From the NCBI RefSeq assembly GCF_009832865.1, contig NZ_CP047130.1, positions 1,364,001-1,428,000 of the forward strand: DNA of 64,000 bases, in the 5' to 3' direction. Position numbers and translations under genes: made by a program. The notes below the pieces were generated by a model. It was not told where the DNA came from and ran no database searches. It worked only from the letters and a program-made list of their open reading frames with translations. The stretch comes from Colwellia sp. 20A7. Its GTDB lineage: Bacteria > Pseudomonadota > Gammaproteobacteria > Enterobacterales > Alteromonadaceae. Shown one piece after another: positions 8,358 to 19,841 of the stretch (within the stretch, counting starts at the first letter, position 1; each line of letters begins with the position of its first letter).

Positions 8358-8828
8358 TTAGAGCTTAAGTGACATAACAATAGCGTCTTCATAACCAAAG
8401 CCTTTGCTACTTGGATAATAACCAGTACGACGGCTTATCTCGATAAAGCCTGCGTTCATATATAACATTTGTGCACTAATATTTTTTGCTCGTACTTCTA
8501 ACCAAATTTTAACCGCACCTTTTGCTTTTGCTTGATCAATAAAGTGATGCAATAGTTTTTTGCCAAAACCTTTACCTTGCTCCGTTGGGTCAACACATAT
8601 ATCCATTAACGTGGCTTCATCAACCACGAACTCACCAACATAAAAGCCAATTATTTTACTTGTTGTTTCAGCAGGTGTTTCGCTAAGCTTCTGGCCAAAG
8701 TATCGTCCGCCAATACAGCTTGAAAAAGTTTTCTCAGTCCACGGGTGAGAGTGGCAAGCATTCTCTATCGGCATCAATTGCGTTATATCATCCGTTGTTA
8801 TTGGTGTAAGTTTTAATAAATTGGTCAT
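8358..8828 (-). CDS. rimI: Ribosomal protein S18-alanine N-acetyltransferase
   Basis: This GNAT enzyme transfers acetyl from acetyl-CoA to the N-terminal alanine of ribosomal protein S18. The 156-residue protein has the acetyl-CoA pyrophosphate-binding loop QGKGFGKKLL, preceded by ICVDP. The RimI-type C-terminal run includes WLEVRAKN, AQMLYMNAGF and RRTGYYP. It follows holD on the same strand with a 106-base gap, the same pairing as in Escherichia coli. Confidence 0.93.
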   Translation of the reverse strand: MTNLLKLTPITTDDITQLMPIENACHSHPWTEKTFSSCIGGRYFGQKLSETPAETTSKIIGFYVGEFVVDEATLMDICVDPTEQGKGFGKKLLHHFIDQAKAKGAVKIWLEVRAKNISAQMLYMNAGFIEISRRTGYYPSSKGFGYEDAIVMSLKL

Positions 8829-8934
8829 AATGTTTAATCGTTAGCTCTTAATAAGTACTGCTTATTTTTAGTTAATAGCGTCAAGTCTCAGCTTAAGTAT
8901 TAGCCTTGCAGTATTAATTTTTATAATTAATGTC

Positions 8935-9336
8935 TTAAAGTAATTTTTTGATGATGGTTTGCCATAACTGTTTTTTTAATGCTGGAGACTGGCTAATTAC
9001 TGCAATACTTGGACTAAATAAATTATTGTTATTACAATAAATGGCGGGGTTATCATTGCCGGTTGAGTTGAAATACCAATTAAATAAACCTAAATCGAGG
9101 TGGTTTTCTTTATGGTTAACTTCACCGATAGATATATCGACAGATTGTAATATGTCGATAAAAATTTGTTTAGTAAGTAAATCCGATAAAGTCTTCTCGG
9201 TTTGTGTTACATAATTTATTACTGGCTTATCATTTTCTATATTTGATGGGTTATGTTTACCAGCCACAACCTTATGCTGCCACAAGCTAATGCCCATTTC
9301 AGTAAGTTGATCGAATTGTCTTTGGTTAACAGCCAT
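8935..9336 (-). CDS. holD: DNA polymerase III psi subunit (HolD)
   Basis: Psi bridges the clamp-loader complex to chi and SSB in the replicative polymerase. The 133-residue protein begins with QFDQLTEMGISLWQHK, like the family's LQQLGITQWxLR start, and ends with ALKKQLWQTIIKKLL, matching the final helix. The middle is poorly conserved, as is normal for HolD. The identification leans on these end motifs, the length (Escherichia 137) and the neighbouring rimI. Confidence 0.78.
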   Translation of the reverse strand: MAVNQRQFDQLTEMGISLWQHKVVAGKHNPSNIENDKPVINYVTQTEKTLSDLLTKQIFIDILQSVDISIGEVNHKENHLDLGLFNWYFNSTGNDNPAIYCNNNNLFSPSIAVISQSPALKKQLWQTIIKKLL

Positions 9337-9637
9337 AAAAGGTACTCATGAAAAAGGCATTAGCTCTAATTTAGTTCTAATCTACATAAATTAGAGCGTA
9401 TAAACAGTATGTACAAGTTAGAAAGTATAAATTTGAAAATAATCGCAAGACATATAATGCCAGAATTCGTAAAAACTAAAAAGTAAACTTTGATAAAGAA
9501 TATACAACCGAGACTATAAGATTTGAAAACTGTAAAAGGTTAAAAATCCAAGTAAAAAATACGGCTCAATTATTTAGATGTTTTTGAATGTTTAAGCTAG
9601 AGCAAAAGGCAAAGAAATAAAAACGAGAAAAGCAGGA

Positions 9638-9669
9638 ACAAAAAAGGCCTAGAATAAATTCTAGGCCTT
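9638..9669 (-). terminator. Terminator of the tRNA-Trp transcript
   Basis: A perfect 12-base stem AAGGCCTAGAAT (9644-9655) with its complement (9658-9669) is followed on the reverse strand by six T. It starts 8 bases beyond the tRNA 3' end. The rest of the gap back to 9337 (about 300 bases) is AT-rich, with nothing else I can identify. Confidence 0.85.
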
Positions 9670-9676
9670 AAGAATA

Positions 9677-9753
9677 TGGCAGGGGTGGAGAGACTCGAAC
9701 TCCCAACCATCGGTTTTGGAGACCGCTGTTCTACCAATTGGAACTACACCCCT
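9677..9753 (-). tRNA. tRNA-Trp (anticodon CCA)
   Basis: On the reverse strand the sequence folds as a full cloverleaf. The acceptor stem is AGGGGTG with CACCCCT, then discriminator G and an encoded CCA. The anticodon loop CTCCAAA gives CCA, and the T-loop is GTTCGAG. At 77 bases with CCA it is one base longer than Escherichia tRNA-Trp, through an extra C in the D-loop. It is a lone tRNA gene with its own terminator; it is not beside a tuf or secE gene here. Confidence 0.96.
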
Positions 9754-9980
9754 GCAACGGATTTGAATTATACTGATGAACAGCAAAAGGTAAAGCACAA
9801 ATTGTTATAAAACTGAATTATTTGTCTGTTCGGTTATTTAACCATCATAAATTGTAGTAATTACGACTAACTATGATTAATTTGGAATAACGGTAGTCGC
9901 TAAATTGAGTGACAGCAGTTTAAGATAAAATCTGAATTTGGCTCATTAGTCTGTTAATGAGCTTGAAAATAACGCATTAA

Positions 9981-10020
9981 AGAAAATAATAAGCTAAATG
10001 TTCCACTTAACATTTAGCTT
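9981..10020 (-). terminator. Probable aceK terminator
   Basis: A 12-base perfect stem AAGCTAAATGTT (9991-10002) with its complement (10009-10020) and a 6-base loop lies 22 bases after the aceK stop. On the reverse strand it is followed by ATTATTTTCTTT, an imperfect T tract. Confidence 0.6.
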
Positions 10021-10042
10021 AGGGGGCAGTTTCATTTTCTAT

Positions 10043-11794
10043 TTAAGTGACGGGCTGCTTATTCATTGCCTTTCTCATTTCACAAAATCTAAATTTATCA
10101 GGGTAAGGGTAAACATCAACATAAAGACCTTTCGCTACATTTTTCTGACACTCTTGCCAGTAGCTTGCGGTTAGTAAATCTTCATGATGAATTTTAAATG
10201 CCTTCAAATATTTAGGGTTTGCTAAGGCAAATGTTGCTATTTCTTCAGGGAACATATCGCCAGGTGCAACAGAATACCAGGGTTCAGCGGCATAAATTTG
10301 CTCTTCAGTAACTGCAACAGGTTTCACTCTAAAGTTCACCTCATTCATATAGGTAATTTCATCATAATCATAAAATATCACGCGATTATGTCGGGTCACG
10401 CCAAAGTTTTTCAATAACATATCACCAGGAAATATATTGGCAGAAATAAGTTGTTTAATGGCTTGGCCGTAGCCGTATAGTGCTTCTTCTAATTCTTTAT
10501 CATTAGCTTTCGCTAAATAAAGGTTTAATGGCACCATTCGACGTTCTATATATAAATGCTCAATAATCAGTAAATCATCTTCATAGCGAATAAGTGAAGG
10601 AGCAACCTTGTGTAACTCTTCTAGTAATTCATCATTAAATCGGTCTTTAGGAAAAGCAACTTCAGAGTATTCCATGGTATCAGCCATACGGCCTACGCGA
10701 TCATGAAGTTTAACTAAGCGATATTTTCCTTTTACGTCAGCGCGAGTCATATTCTTACTAGGAGAAAATTTATCTTTAATTATTTTAAAAACATAAGGGT
10801 ATGATGGCAACGTGAATACCGACATCACCATGCCTTTTATACCCGGAGCTAAGGTTAACTTATCGTCGCTGTTATCAAGGTGGTGTAAAAAGTCTCGATA
10901 AAATTGTGTTTTCCCTTCCTTATGAAAACCAATAGCAGAATATAAATCAGCTCTTGTTTTATGAGGAATTAAACTCTTTAAGAACTTTACTAACGCATAA
11001 GGGTGTAAACAATCAACAAAAAAGTAAGCGCGGGCAAAACCAAATACTACCGCCATATCTTCACTTTTTGTTAATAACGCATCAATGTACAAACCGCCTT
11101 TTTCATTATTTAATACAGCAATAATAAAGGGCGTCTCACCCGCTGGCGATAAAACTCGACCAATTAAATAAGCACCTTTATTACGGTAAAAAGTGAAATT
11201 TAAAATATCAAACTGCAAATCCTCCACCTTAAAACGCGTTTTATGCGCTTTGCGGCGAAAAGCACGAATTAATACTTCTACATCACCTTCAAGGTCAACA
11301 AAAGGCACTGTACTTTTGTGCGCGTTCATAATATCGCAAATGGTTTTCTTTAAGCCTTTAACTGCTGGTTTATAGCTGGTGTAAATTTCAGGTGTTGGTC
11401 TGTCGTCTAGACGATGAGCTGTGCTCTCAACAAAAATATAATCATTGTGGTAATACTTGCGCTCAAATAAACGACAAAACACTGAATTATAAAATGTTTC
11501 TGCCAGCTCAGGTTGTTTGTGGTCTGCTAGTAAATCGATATATTCTTTTTTTACTTGTAACCACAATTCATCATCAAGCGACTCAATTAAGAAATCTTTT
11601 TTAATTGTATTAAAAGATTCTTCAACGCGTTGTTCGTAAAAGGTCGTTCTTGCCTTCGCGGCCTTTTGAATTTCTGCCCACTGACACTGCTGAAAACGTT
11701 GTTGTGCTGATTTCGTAATTTCAATAAACAGGTGTATATGTCGGTCAAATCCGGTAATAATATTTTTAGCTATTGTAGAAGCAAGGTTATTCAT
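10043..11794 (-). CDS. aceK: Isocitrate dehydrogenase kinase/phosphatase
   Basis: AceK phosphorylates and dephosphorylates isocitrate dehydrogenase to divert carbon into the glyoxylate shunt. The 583-residue protein matches the family in length (Escherichia 578) and motifs: GMVMSVFTLPSYPYVFKIIK (ATP-binding lysine region), YRLVKLHDRVGRMADT, and FYDYDEI near the C-terminus. The ATG at 11794 is preferred; an in-frame TTG at 11806 adds only four residues. It is separate from aceBA here and divergent from queA, so it has its own promoter region. Confidence 0.96.
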   Translation of the reverse strand: MNNLASTIAKNIITGFDRHIHLFIEITKSAQQRFQQCQWAEIQKAAKARTTFYEQRVEESFNTIKKDFLIESLDDELWLQVKKEYIDLLADHKQPELAETFYNSVFCRLFERKYYHNDYIFVESTAHRLDDRPTPEIYTSYKPAVKGLKKTICDIMNAHKSTVPFVDLEGDVEVLIRAFRRKAHKTRFKVEDLQFDILNFTFYRNKGAYLIGRVLSPAGETPFIIAVLNNEKGGLYIDALLTKSEDMAVVFGFARAYFFVDCLHPYALVKFLKSLIPHKTRADLYSAIGFHKEGKTQFYRDFLHHLDNSDDKLTLAPGIKGMVMSVFTLPSYPYVFKIIKDKFSPSKNMTRADVKGKYRLVKLHDRVGRMADTMEYSEVAFPKDRFNDELLEELHKVAPSLIRYEDDLLIIEHLYIERRMVPLNLYLAKANDKELEEALYGYGQAIKQLISANIFPGDMLLKNFGVTRHNRVIFYDYDEITYMNEVNFRVKPVAVTEEQIYAAEPWYSVAPGDMFPEEIATFALANPKYLKAFKIHHEDLLTASYWQECQKNVAKGLYVDVYPYPDKFRFCEMRKAMNKQPVT

Positions 11795-12029
11795 AAGCAG
11801 GCACAAATATTGAAGAAAGATAACAAAAGCATACTCGAAAATAAGTAATTAAACAGGCTCTTTTAGTAAAATATTCAACATCATTGATAGTTATATTGAT
11901 ATGTATTAATACAACTGGCTTTTTATATAGGTAAAATATTATTTAACTTGCTATCAAAGGCGGGGATCTCTAAAATTACGCGCTTCATATTTCTCTTTAT
12001 TTTCATCAAGGTTTTCTTAACTACTTACT

Positions 12030-13106
12030 ATGCGTGTATCTGACTTTTCTTTTGATTTACCCTCTGAGTTAATTGCTCGTTTTCCTATGGCAGAACGCAC
12101 CGGAAGTCGTTTGATGACACTTAACGGCAATAGCGGTGCTATCGCTGATCTTGGCTTTAAAGACATCTTGTCACAACTAACGGCAGGTGATTTATTAGTG
12201 TTTAATAACACCCGCGTTATTCCAGCTCGTATGTTTGGACAAAAAGCCAGTGGTGGTAAAATTGAAGTTTTGGTTGAAAGACTTATTGATAAAAGTACGG
12301 TGCTGGCGCATATACGTGCGAGTAAATCACCTAAAGTAGGCGCAGAGCTTATACTTGAAGGAAAAGCACAAGCAACCATGGTTGCTCGTCACGGTGCTTT
12401 ATTTGAATTGAAATTTAAAGGTGATAAATCAATACTTTCTATTTTAGATGATATTGGTCATATGCCATTGCCGCCTTATATAGACAGACCTGATGAGAAT
12501 AGCGACCGTGAGCGTTATCAAACCGTATACAATGAAAAACCCGGTGCCGTAGCCGCGCCCACCGCAGGTTTACATTTCGACGATGCCTTATTAGAACAAA
12601 TTAAAGCCAAAGGTGTTGAACTTGCCTTTGTAACCTTACATGTAGGTGCAGGCACATTTCAGCCAGTAAAAGTTGATGAAATTGCAGACCACATTATGCA
12701 TGCCGAATATGTCGAAGTGTCTGATGAAGTTATTGCACAAATAAACAAAACGAAAGCTGCTGGTGGCAGAGTTGTTGCTGTTGGCACAACGTCTGTACGT
12801 TCATTAGAAAGTGCGGCAAAATCGGCACAAGAAAAAGGCACCGCGCTAACGGCTTTTTATGGTGATACTGATATTTTCATTACACCTGGCTATGAATTTC
12901 AGTTAGTGGATGCATTGTTAACTAACTTCCATTTATCTGAATCAACCTTATTAATGCTTGTTAGCGCTTTTGCAGGCTACGATCATATTATGAAAGCATA
13001 TCAACATGCGATTAGTGAAAAATACCGTTTCTTTAGTTATGGTGACGCTATGTTTCTTACCAAGCAAGTGGTTGATAAAGTAGCTAACGAAAACATCACC
13101 AATTAA
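12030..13106 (+). CDS. queA: S-adenosylmethionine:tRNA ribosyltransferase-isomerase
   Basis: QueA moves the ribosyl part of SAM onto preQ1 in tRNA to form epoxyqueuosine. The 358-residue protein starts with [18 protein letters not shown] and contains [33 protein letters not shown] [12 protein letters not shown], and [15 protein letters not shown], all standard QueA blocks. It heads the queA-tgt-yajC-secD-secF run and lies 102 bases before tgt, which inserts the queuosine precursor, so the two pathway steps are adjacent. Confidence 0.97.
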   Translation: MRVSDFSFDLPSELIARFPMAERTGSRLMTLNGNSGAIADLGFKDILSQLTAGDLLVFNNTRVIPARMFGQKASGGKIEVLVERLIDKSTVLAHIRASKSPKVGAELILEGKAQATMVARHGALFELKFKGDKSILSILDDIGHMPLPPYIDRPDENSDRERYQTVYNEKPGAVAAPTAGLHFDDALLEQIKAKGVELAFVTLHVGAGTFQPVKVDEIADHIMHAEYVEVSDEVIAQINKTKAAGGRVVAVGTTSVRSLESAAKSAQEKGTALTAFYGDTDIFITPGYEFQLVDALLTNFHLSESTLLMLVSAFAGYDHIMKAYQHAISEKYRFFSYGDAMFLTKQVVDKVANENITN

Positions 13107-13196
13107 ATTATCACTAACAAAACACCAATTAACGTCTATCACATACAAGGTAGGCGATTTGAACAACAACCATCAGCCTGTTTCGCTGATAGGTAG

Positions 13197-14354
<1,158 letters not shown>

Positions 14355-14506
14355 CAAATTCGGATATGAATGTTTAAAATATAAATGCTTAGCGCATATA
14401 TATTTAGAAAAGAAAACGACGAATAATCGTCAAATGTGCAATAACCTAGTCGCTTAGCAGTAATATGAAAAGTAACTAACTAATTATAAAAAAGTAAGAG
14501 GATATT

Positions 14507-14842
14507 ATGAGTTTATTTATAGGTACAGCCCACGCCGCAGGCGCTCCAGCATCAACCGGTGGTGGTATGGAAATGATGATTATGCTAGCGGTATTTGGTT
14601 TAGTATTTTTCTTTATGATTTATCGTCCACAAGCTAAACGTGTTAAAGAACATAAAAACTTAATGTCAGCTTTATCAAAAGGTGATGAAGTTTTAACGCA
14701 AGGCGGCATCGTTGGTAAAATCACTAAAGTATCTGACGAAAAAGACTTTATCGTTGTAAGCATTGCTGAAGGTACAGAAGTGACAGTACAAAAAGGTGCT
14801 ATCAACGCAGTACTTCCTAAAGGCACAATGAAATCTTTATAG
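14507..14842 (+). CDS. yajC: Sec translocon accessory subunit YajC
   Basis: YajC is the small inner-membrane partner of SecDF. The 111-residue protein has one membrane segment at about residues 22-41 (MMIMLAVFGLVFFFMIYRPQ), then the family block RPQAKRVKEHK and GDEVLTQGGIVGKI. It is preceded by a good ribosome site (AAGAGGA). A hairpin with T tail lies 42 bases after the stop, so part of transcription may end before secD. Confidence 0.97.
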   Translation: MSLFIGTAHAAGAPASTGGGMEMMIMLAVFGLVFFFMIYRPQAKRVKEHKNLMSALSKGDEVLTQGGIVGKITKVSDEKDFIVVSIAEGTEVTVQKGAINAVLPKGTMKSL

Positions 14843-14883
14843 CACTTAGTCTCTTTGCTATGTAACTTGAACGCAGGTAAATC

Positions 14884-14915
14884 AAAACTCAGGTTGTTTA
14901 GCCTGAGTTTTAATA
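14884..14915 (+). terminator. Terminator or attenuator between yajC and secD
   Basis: A 10-base stem AAAACTCAGG (14884-14893) with CCTGAGTTTT (14902-14911) has an 8-base loop, and the stem's own T end supplies a short U tract. Its place inside the yajC-secDF run suggests partial termination or mRNA processing. Confidence 0.6.
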
Positions 14916-14962
14916 CTTAGCTTTAAGTGCCCAGCTTTAGTTGCTTAGTGCTGATTACTTAG

Positions 14963-15025
14963 TGTTGTAGCGACAAGGAAACCACATGACCACGGTCAGT
15001 TTAATGTTTCCTTTTTGCTACAACA
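14963..15025 (+). promoter_or_regulatory. Structured leader upstream of secD
   Basis: A 9-base stem (TGTTGTAGC at 14963-14971 with GCTACAACA at 15017-15025) and, after a 3x3 internal loop, an 8-base stem (AAGGAAAC at 14975-14982 with GTTTCCTT at 15006-15013) form one long hairpin ending 47 bases before the secD start. The inner left arm contains an AAGGA ribosome site that would serve the small reading frame at 14986, so the fold could hide it. No T-run follows, so it is not a simple terminator. Confidence 0.55.
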
Positions 15026-15045
15026 TCAATTTATTGCAAGCTTAA
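14986..15045 (+). CDS. Possible 19-residue leader peptide upstream of secD
   Basis: ATG at 14986 has AAGGA placed 7 bases upstream and opens a 19-codon frame ending at TAA 15043-15045, 27 bases before the secD GTG. The product is hydrophobic in its centre (SLMFPFCY). Its codons run through the right arm of the leader hairpin, so its translation would melt or reform that structure. No homology is claimed; it is unrelated in length to the Vibrio SecDF2 regulator VemP. It may be a chance frame. Confidence 0.35.
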   Translation: MTTVSLMFPFCYNINLLQA

Positions 15046-15072
15046 ACACAACAAAATAGAAAAGGAAGAATT

Positions 15073-16920
15073 GTGTTAAATAAATACCCTTTATGGAAAA
15101 CACTAATGGTAGCGTTAATCGTTGCTTTAGGTGCGCTCTATGCCACACCTAACTTATATGGTGAAGATCCAGCCGTACAAGTTTCAGGTTTACGTGGTGT
15201 GGAAGCAAACCTTACCACCCTTGATACAATTAAAGGGCAATTAACTGAAAACAATATTGAATACGCGAGTGTTGTATTAGAAGACGGTCAAATTTTAACA
15301 CGTTTCAGAAACACTGAAGACCAGTTAAAAGCACGTGATGTACTCGACGATAGTTTAGGAGACGAATACTCAGTCGCCTTAAACTTAACGCCGGCGACAC
15401 CAGACTGGTTAGCAAGCATTGGTGGAACGCCAATGAAACTAGGTTTAGATTTAAGTGGTGGTGTTAGTTTCTTAATGGAAGTTAACATGCAAGAAGCCAT
15501 CAACAAAGCCAAAGTAGGTATGGTTGGTGATTTTCGTGGTGACCTACTTAATGAAAAAATTCGCTACCGCAGCGTAAAAGACGAAGGCGATGTGATAACC
15601 GTTAAATTCCGTAAAATAGAAGACTTAGAGCAAGGCTTATCTTTACTGAAAAAACGTTATAATGAATTATTATTTAATTCTGACGACGACACATTAACGC
15701 TTACCGCACAAATGACTGAAGCTAAACTTAAAGAAATTCAAGAGTATGCGCTTCAACAAAACATTACTATTATTCGTAACCGTGTTAACGAATTAGGTGT
15801 TGCTGAGCCATTAGTTCAACGCCAAGGTAAAAAACACATTGTTATTGAATTACCGGGTGTACAAGATACCGCTAAAGCAAAAGAAATTCTTAATGCTACT
15901 GCTACCATCGAGTTTCGTTTAGTTGACACTGAAGGTGATTTATCGGCCGCATTAAATGGTCGAATTCCACCGAGTTCAATTTTATTAACAGATAAAAACG
16001 GTCAACCAACATTATTGAACAAGCGTATTATGCTTACCGGTGATCATATCACTGACGCTACTTCAGGGTTTGATGAGTATTCTCGTCCACAAGTTAATAT
16101 TTCACTTGATAGCGCCGGTGGCAGTAAAATGTCTAACGGCACAAAAAGTAATATTGGCAAGCCTATGGCGACAGTCTTTATTGAATATAAGCCAACAGAA
16201 CGCCGTGATCCTGAAGGCAATATCATTTTTGAAAAAGTTCAAGAAGTGATCTCAGTTGCAACTATTCAAGCGCGTTTAGGTAAAACTTTTCGTATAACTG
16301 GCTCTGGCTCACAAGCTGAAGCACATAATCTAGCTTTATTATTACGTGCAGGTGCGTTAATTGCGCCCATTACTATTGTTGAAGAACGTACCGTTGGCCC
16401 AACATTGGGTGCTGAAAACGTTCAATTAGGTTTCCAGGCAATTTTAATTGGTTTTGGCTTAGTTTTCCTTTTCATGGCTATCTATTACCGTGCTTTTGGT
16501 TTGGTGGCAAACGTTGCATTGCTTGCTAACTTAGTATTAATTGTTGGCATAATGTCATTGATTCCAGGGGCTACATTAACATTGCCGGGTATGGCGGGTA
16601 TTGTACTAACGGTAGGTATGGCAGTAGATGCTAACGTACTTATATTTGAACGTATTCGTGAAGAAATTCGCGAAGGAAAAACAATTCAACAAGCAATACA
16701 TCAAGGGTATGAAGCCGCATTTTCAACCATTATTGATGCCAATATAACCACTTTAATTGCCGCATTAATATTATTTGCTGTTGGGACTGGGCCAGTAAAA
16801 GGCTTCGCAGTAACCTTATCAATAGGTATTATTACTTCAATGTTTACGTCGGTTATAGCTTCACGAACCATAGTAAATTCTATTTGGGGTGGAAAACGCC
16901 TCGAAAAGTTATCGATATAG
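15073..16920 (+). CDS. secD: Protein translocase subunit SecD
   Basis: SecD works with SecF on the periplasmic side of the Sec channel, using the proton (in some marine species sodium) gradient to complete export. The 615-residue protein has an N-terminal membrane segment (8-25), the D1 motif [15 protein letters not shown], a large periplasmic P1 region, and a C-terminal block of five membrane segments with [17 protein letters not shown] (motif D4). GTG is the start, with AAAGGAAG before it. The 22-base gap to secF indicates one operon. Confidence 0.98.
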   Translation: MLNKYPLWKTLMVALIVALGALYATPNLYGEDPAVQVSGLRGVEANLTTLDTIKGQLTENNIEYASVVLEDGQILTRFRNTEDQLKARDVLDDSLGDEYSVALNLTPATPDWLASIGGTPMKLGLDLSGGVSFLMEVNMQEAINKAKVGMVGDFRGDLLNEKIRYRSVKDEGDVITVKFRKIEDLEQGLSLLKKRYNELLFNSDDDTLTLTAQMTEAKLKEIQEYALQQNITIIRNRVNELGVAEPLVQRQGKKHIVIELPGVQDTAKAKEILNATATIEFRLVDTEGDLSAALNGRIPPSSILLTDKNGQPTLLNKRIMLTGDHITDATSGFDEYSRPQVNISLDSAGGSKMSNGTKSNIGKPMATVFIEYKPTERRDPEGNIIFEKVQEVISVATIQARLGKTFRITGSGSQAEAHNLALLLRAGALIAPITIVEERTVGPTLGAENVQLGFQAILIGFGLVFLFMAIYYRAFGLVANVALLANLVLIVGIMSLIPGATLTLPGMAGIVLTVGMAVDANVLIFERIREEIREGKTIQQAIHQGYEAAFSTIIDANITTLIAALILFAVGTGPVKGFAVTLSIGIITSMFTSVIASRTIVNSIWGGKRLEKLSI

Positions 16921-16941
16921 TCAGACGGGAATTTAAATATA

Positions 16942-17889
16942 ATGCAAATTTTACAGTTAAAAGAAACCGTCAGCTTTATGAAATATCGCAAATTTGCGAT
17001 GATTTTTAGCGCGTTACTAATGATGGCAGCAGTCTACTCATTAGCAGTAAATAAATTAAACTTTGGTTTAGACTTTACTGGTGGAACGCTAATTGAAGTT
17101 GGTTTTGAAGAAGCCGCAGATTTACAAAAGCTACGTCAACTGATGGAAGACAACAACCATGAAGATGCCAAAGTGCAGTTTTATGGTAGTAGTCGTGATG
17201 TTGTTATTCGCTTAGGTTTACGTGGTGACGTAAAAGCTGAAATGTTGGGTAATGAAATACTCGCTATTCTTGAAGAAGGCACGCATCAAAAAGTAGATAT
17301 GCGCCGTATTGAGTTTGTTGGTGCAAGTGTTGGTGATGAATTAGCAGAGCAGGGTGGCTTAGCCATGCTAACAGCGCTTATTTGTATTCTAGTATATGTT
17401 GCTTTTCGTTTCGAATGGCGCTTTGCAGTAGGCTCTGTAGTTGCTTTATTTCATGATGTTTTATTAACGCTTGGGCTTTTCTCTTTCTTAAAGTTAGAGT
17501 TTGATTTAACCGTACTTGCGGCAATATTAGCCGTTATTGGTTATTCACTTAACGATACTATTGTTGTGTCGGATCGAATTCGTGAAAACTTTAGAAAAAT
17601 ACGTGATACGTCAGCAGAAGAAATAATTAATATGTCTCTAACGCAAACGTTGAGCAGAACTATTATTACGTCAATAACAACGTTATTAGTATTAGCGGCA
17701 TTGTTCTGGAAAGGTGGTACACTTATTCACGGTTTTGCAACAGCGTTACTGTTTGGCGTGTTTGTAGGTACTTACTCTTCAATTTATGTAGCGTCATTAG
17801 TTGCATTAGGTTTAGGTATTTCAAGAGAAGACCTGATACCAGAAGTGATTGAAAAAGAAGGTGAAGAGCAAGAAGAGATGATGCCATAA
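16942..17889 (+). CDS. secF: Protein translocase subunit SecF
   Basis: This is the partner of SecD in the SecDF-YajC complex. The 315-residue protein has a first membrane segment at about residues 17-35, the motif FGLDFTGGTLIEVGF, a periplasmic loop of about 95 residues, and five further segments including GYSLNDTIVVSDRIRENF. An acidic tail (EGEEQEEMM) ends the protein. A strong terminator lies about 90 bases downstream and closes the operon. Confidence 0.98.
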   Translation: MQILQLKETVSFMKYRKFAMIFSALLMMAAVYSLAVNKLNFGLDFTGGTLIEVGFEEAADLQKLRQLMEDNNHEDAKVQFYGSSRDVVIRLGLRGDVKAEMLGNEILAILEEGTHQKVDMRRIEFVGASVGDELAEQGGLAMLTALICILVYVAFRFEWRFAVGSVVALFHDVLLTLGLFSFLKLEFDLTVLAAILAVIGYSLNDTIVVSDRIRENFRKIRDTSAEEIINMSLTQTLSRTIITSITTLLVLAALFWKGGTLIHGFATALLFGVFVGTYSSIYVASLVALGLGISREDLIPEVIEKEGEEQEEMMP

Positions 17890-17975
17890 GCTAAGCTTAT
17901 TACATCAGCTACTCTGCTAGCTTAATCTCATTTCTTCACTTTAGCGCTAAGCTTTAGTTTATAGCTGAGATAATA

Positions 17976-18007
17976 AAAACCGAACAACTCCATTGTTCGG
18001 TTTTTTT
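17976..18007 (+). terminator. Terminator of the secDF operon
   Basis: An 8-base stem CCGAACAA (17980-17987) with TTGTTCGG (17993-18000) and a 5-base loop is followed by seven T. The remaining gap to 18181 shows no further feature I can support. Confidence 0.9.
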
Positions 18008-18181
18008 ATGCCTAAAATAGTACGGGTAAAGGGGGAATTTTTTGCACTACACGCACGCATACTGTATGCTGCACCGTTCTAATATCCCCATTGGTATAAT
18101 TAGCAGGTTGTCTTATACCTATTAGGTATTAATCGCTGATATCGCTGCTCGTATTCCAGAAAACCACCCAAGAGATTATTT

Positions 18182-19567
18182 ATGAGCACCACTGCCACTA
18201 ATACAACTAAATTTACCGACCTAGGCTTATCTGAGCCATTACTTAAAGCTGTTCGTGATCAAGGTTACGATACACCATCACCAATTCAAGCACAGGCTAT
18301 TCCAGCGGTACTTGCGGGTAGAGATGTAATGGCAGCCGCACAAACAGGCACAGGTAAAACAGCCGGATTTACGTTACCTTTATTAGAAAAATTATCTAAA
18401 GGCGGCACGGTTAAAAGTCGAGTTCAATCAAACAACGTTAGAGCATTAGTCTTAACACCAACAAGAGAATTAGCTGCCCAAGTTAGTGACAGCATTGCTA
18501 CCTACGGTAAATATTTAGATCTTCATTCAACCGTTGTTTTTGGTGGCGTGAAAATTAATCCTCAAATGATGCGACTTAGACAAGGTGTTGATGTGTTAGT
18601 AGCAACGCCAGGTCGTTTGATGGACTTATATAACCAAAATGCCGTGAAGTTCTCTCAACTAGAAGTATTCATTTTAGATGAAGCTGACCGTATGTTAGAT
18701 ATGGGCTTCATTCGTGATATCAAAAAAATTATTTCTGTATTACCTAAGCAGCGTCAAAACTTACTTTTCTCAGCAACATTTTCAGCTGATATTCGTGCTT
18801 TAGCGAAAGGGCTAGTACACAATCCATTAGAAATCTCAGTTAATGCTGAAAATTCAACAGCAGAAAAAGTAACGCAATGGTTAACACCCGTAGATAAAAA
18901 GCGTAAGCCAGCGGTATTAACACATTTAATTAAAGAAAATGAATGGCGACAAGTATTGGTGTTTACCAAAACTAAGCATGGTGCAAATAAGCTCACTAAA
19001 TATTTAGAAGCTGAAGGCTTAACTGCTGCAGCTATTCACGGTAATAAAAGCCAAGGCGCACGTACTAAAGCGTTAGCTTCTTTTAAAGACGGTACCGTAC
19101 AAGTATTAGTTGCCACTGATATTGCAGCACGCGGTATTGATATTGACTTATTACCTAACGTAGTAAATTTTGATTTGCCAAATGTACCAGAAGATTATGT
19201 TCACCGTATTGGCCGTACAGCACGTGCAGGTAATACTGGGCAAGCTGTATCACTGGTTTGCGCTGACGAATTAAATTTACTGTGGGATATTGAAAACGTT
19301 ATTCAACAGCATATTGAGCGTAAAATACTAGAAAACTTCATCCCTGCTAACGAATTAGGTGAGTCTAGACCAATTCGTTCATTAAAAGCGAAGAAGGCTA
19401 AAAAAGTACATAAGCCTAACGCAGAAAAGGTTGAACATAAAGATGGTCAACGTTCAGCTAGCAACACTCATAACAGCAACAAAAACAACAGCAGCAACGG
19501 TCAACAAAAACCGCGTAATGCTAAACCTGCTACAACAGGCAGAAGAAGAAACAACAACAATACGTAA
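18182..19567 (+). CDS. DEAD-box RNA helicase, RhlE type
   Basis: This ATP-dependent RNA helicase is probably involved in ribosome assembly or mRNA turnover in the cold. Its 461 residues carry a Q-motif region ([13 protein letters not shown]), motif I AQTGTGKT at 53-60, motif [14 protein letters not shown], motif III SATFS, and motif [12 protein letters not shown]. The tail after residue about 395 is lysine-rich and then almost entirely Asn, Ser and Lys, a low-complexity RNA-binding extension. The start [14 protein letters not shown] and the linker fit the RhlE subgroup, but an exact orthologue cannot be fixed. Confidence 0.92.
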   Translation: MSTTATNTTKFTDLGLSEPLLKAVRDQGYDTPSPIQAQAIPAVLAGRDVMAAAQTGTGKTAGFTLPLLEKLSKGGTVKSRVQSNNVRALVLTPTRELAAQVSDSIATYGKYLDLHSTVVFGGVKINPQMMRLRQGVDVLVATPGRLMDLYNQNAVKFSQLEVFILDEADRMLDMGFIRDIKKIISVLPKQRQNLLFSATFSADIRALAKGLVHNPLEISVNAENSTAEKVTQWLTPVDKKRKPAVLTHLIKENEWRQVLVFTKTKHGANKLTKYLEAEGLTAAAIHGNKSQGARTKALASFKDGTVQVLVATDIAARGIDIDLLPNVVNFDLPNVPEDYVHRIGRTARAGNTGQAVSLVCADELNLLWDIENVIQQHIERKILENFIPANELGESRPIRSLKAKKAKKVHKPNAEKVEHKDGQRSASNTHNSNKNNSSNGQQKPRNAKPATTGRRRNNNNT

Positions 19568-19670
19568 TAGCTAATAGAAGTATTGAATATTTAAGTGCGT
19601 TTATAAAACGGCTACATTGGAATGAGTTGTAGCCAAATATTTAATCGTACTTAAGCTTTATTAGCAATAC

Positions 19671-19727
19671 TCAGGCTTAGCAAAGTAATAACAACATGGT
19701 AGCTATTACTTTGCTCAAGTAACCTGA
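19671..19727. repeat. Strong hairpin after the helicase gene
   Basis: The arms AGCAAAGTAATA (19679-19690) and TATTACTTTGCT (19704-19715) pair perfectly over 12 bases, and outer TCAGG/CCTGA extends the stem. There is no T-run, so it may be an mRNA 3'-end stabiliser or a bidirectional structure between the convergent helicase and cobA genes. Confidence 0.5.
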
Positions 19728-19841
19728 ACAATAGCTTGAGCGTTTTTAGTGCTGATTTTTTGAAGTTTTTGTTTTTGTATAGCGGTTAGTATGACTAATA
19801 GTTAACCTTGTTTAACATGCGAGCCTATATTTTTTATGTAC

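Noticed and set aside
9677..9753. tRNA-Trp as an integration site for a genomic island
   Set aside because: No integrase gene, direct repeat of the tRNA 3' end, or cargo lies beside it; the flanks are holD and aceK.
12017..12379. 120-codon open frame antisense to the start of queA
   Set aside because: It is a shadow of queA with no family motif.
14986..15045. VemP-type secretion-monitor gene upstream of secD
   Set aside because: VemP is about 159 residues with a signal peptide; the frame here is 19 codons and not related in sequence. Only a generic leader-peptide idea is kept.
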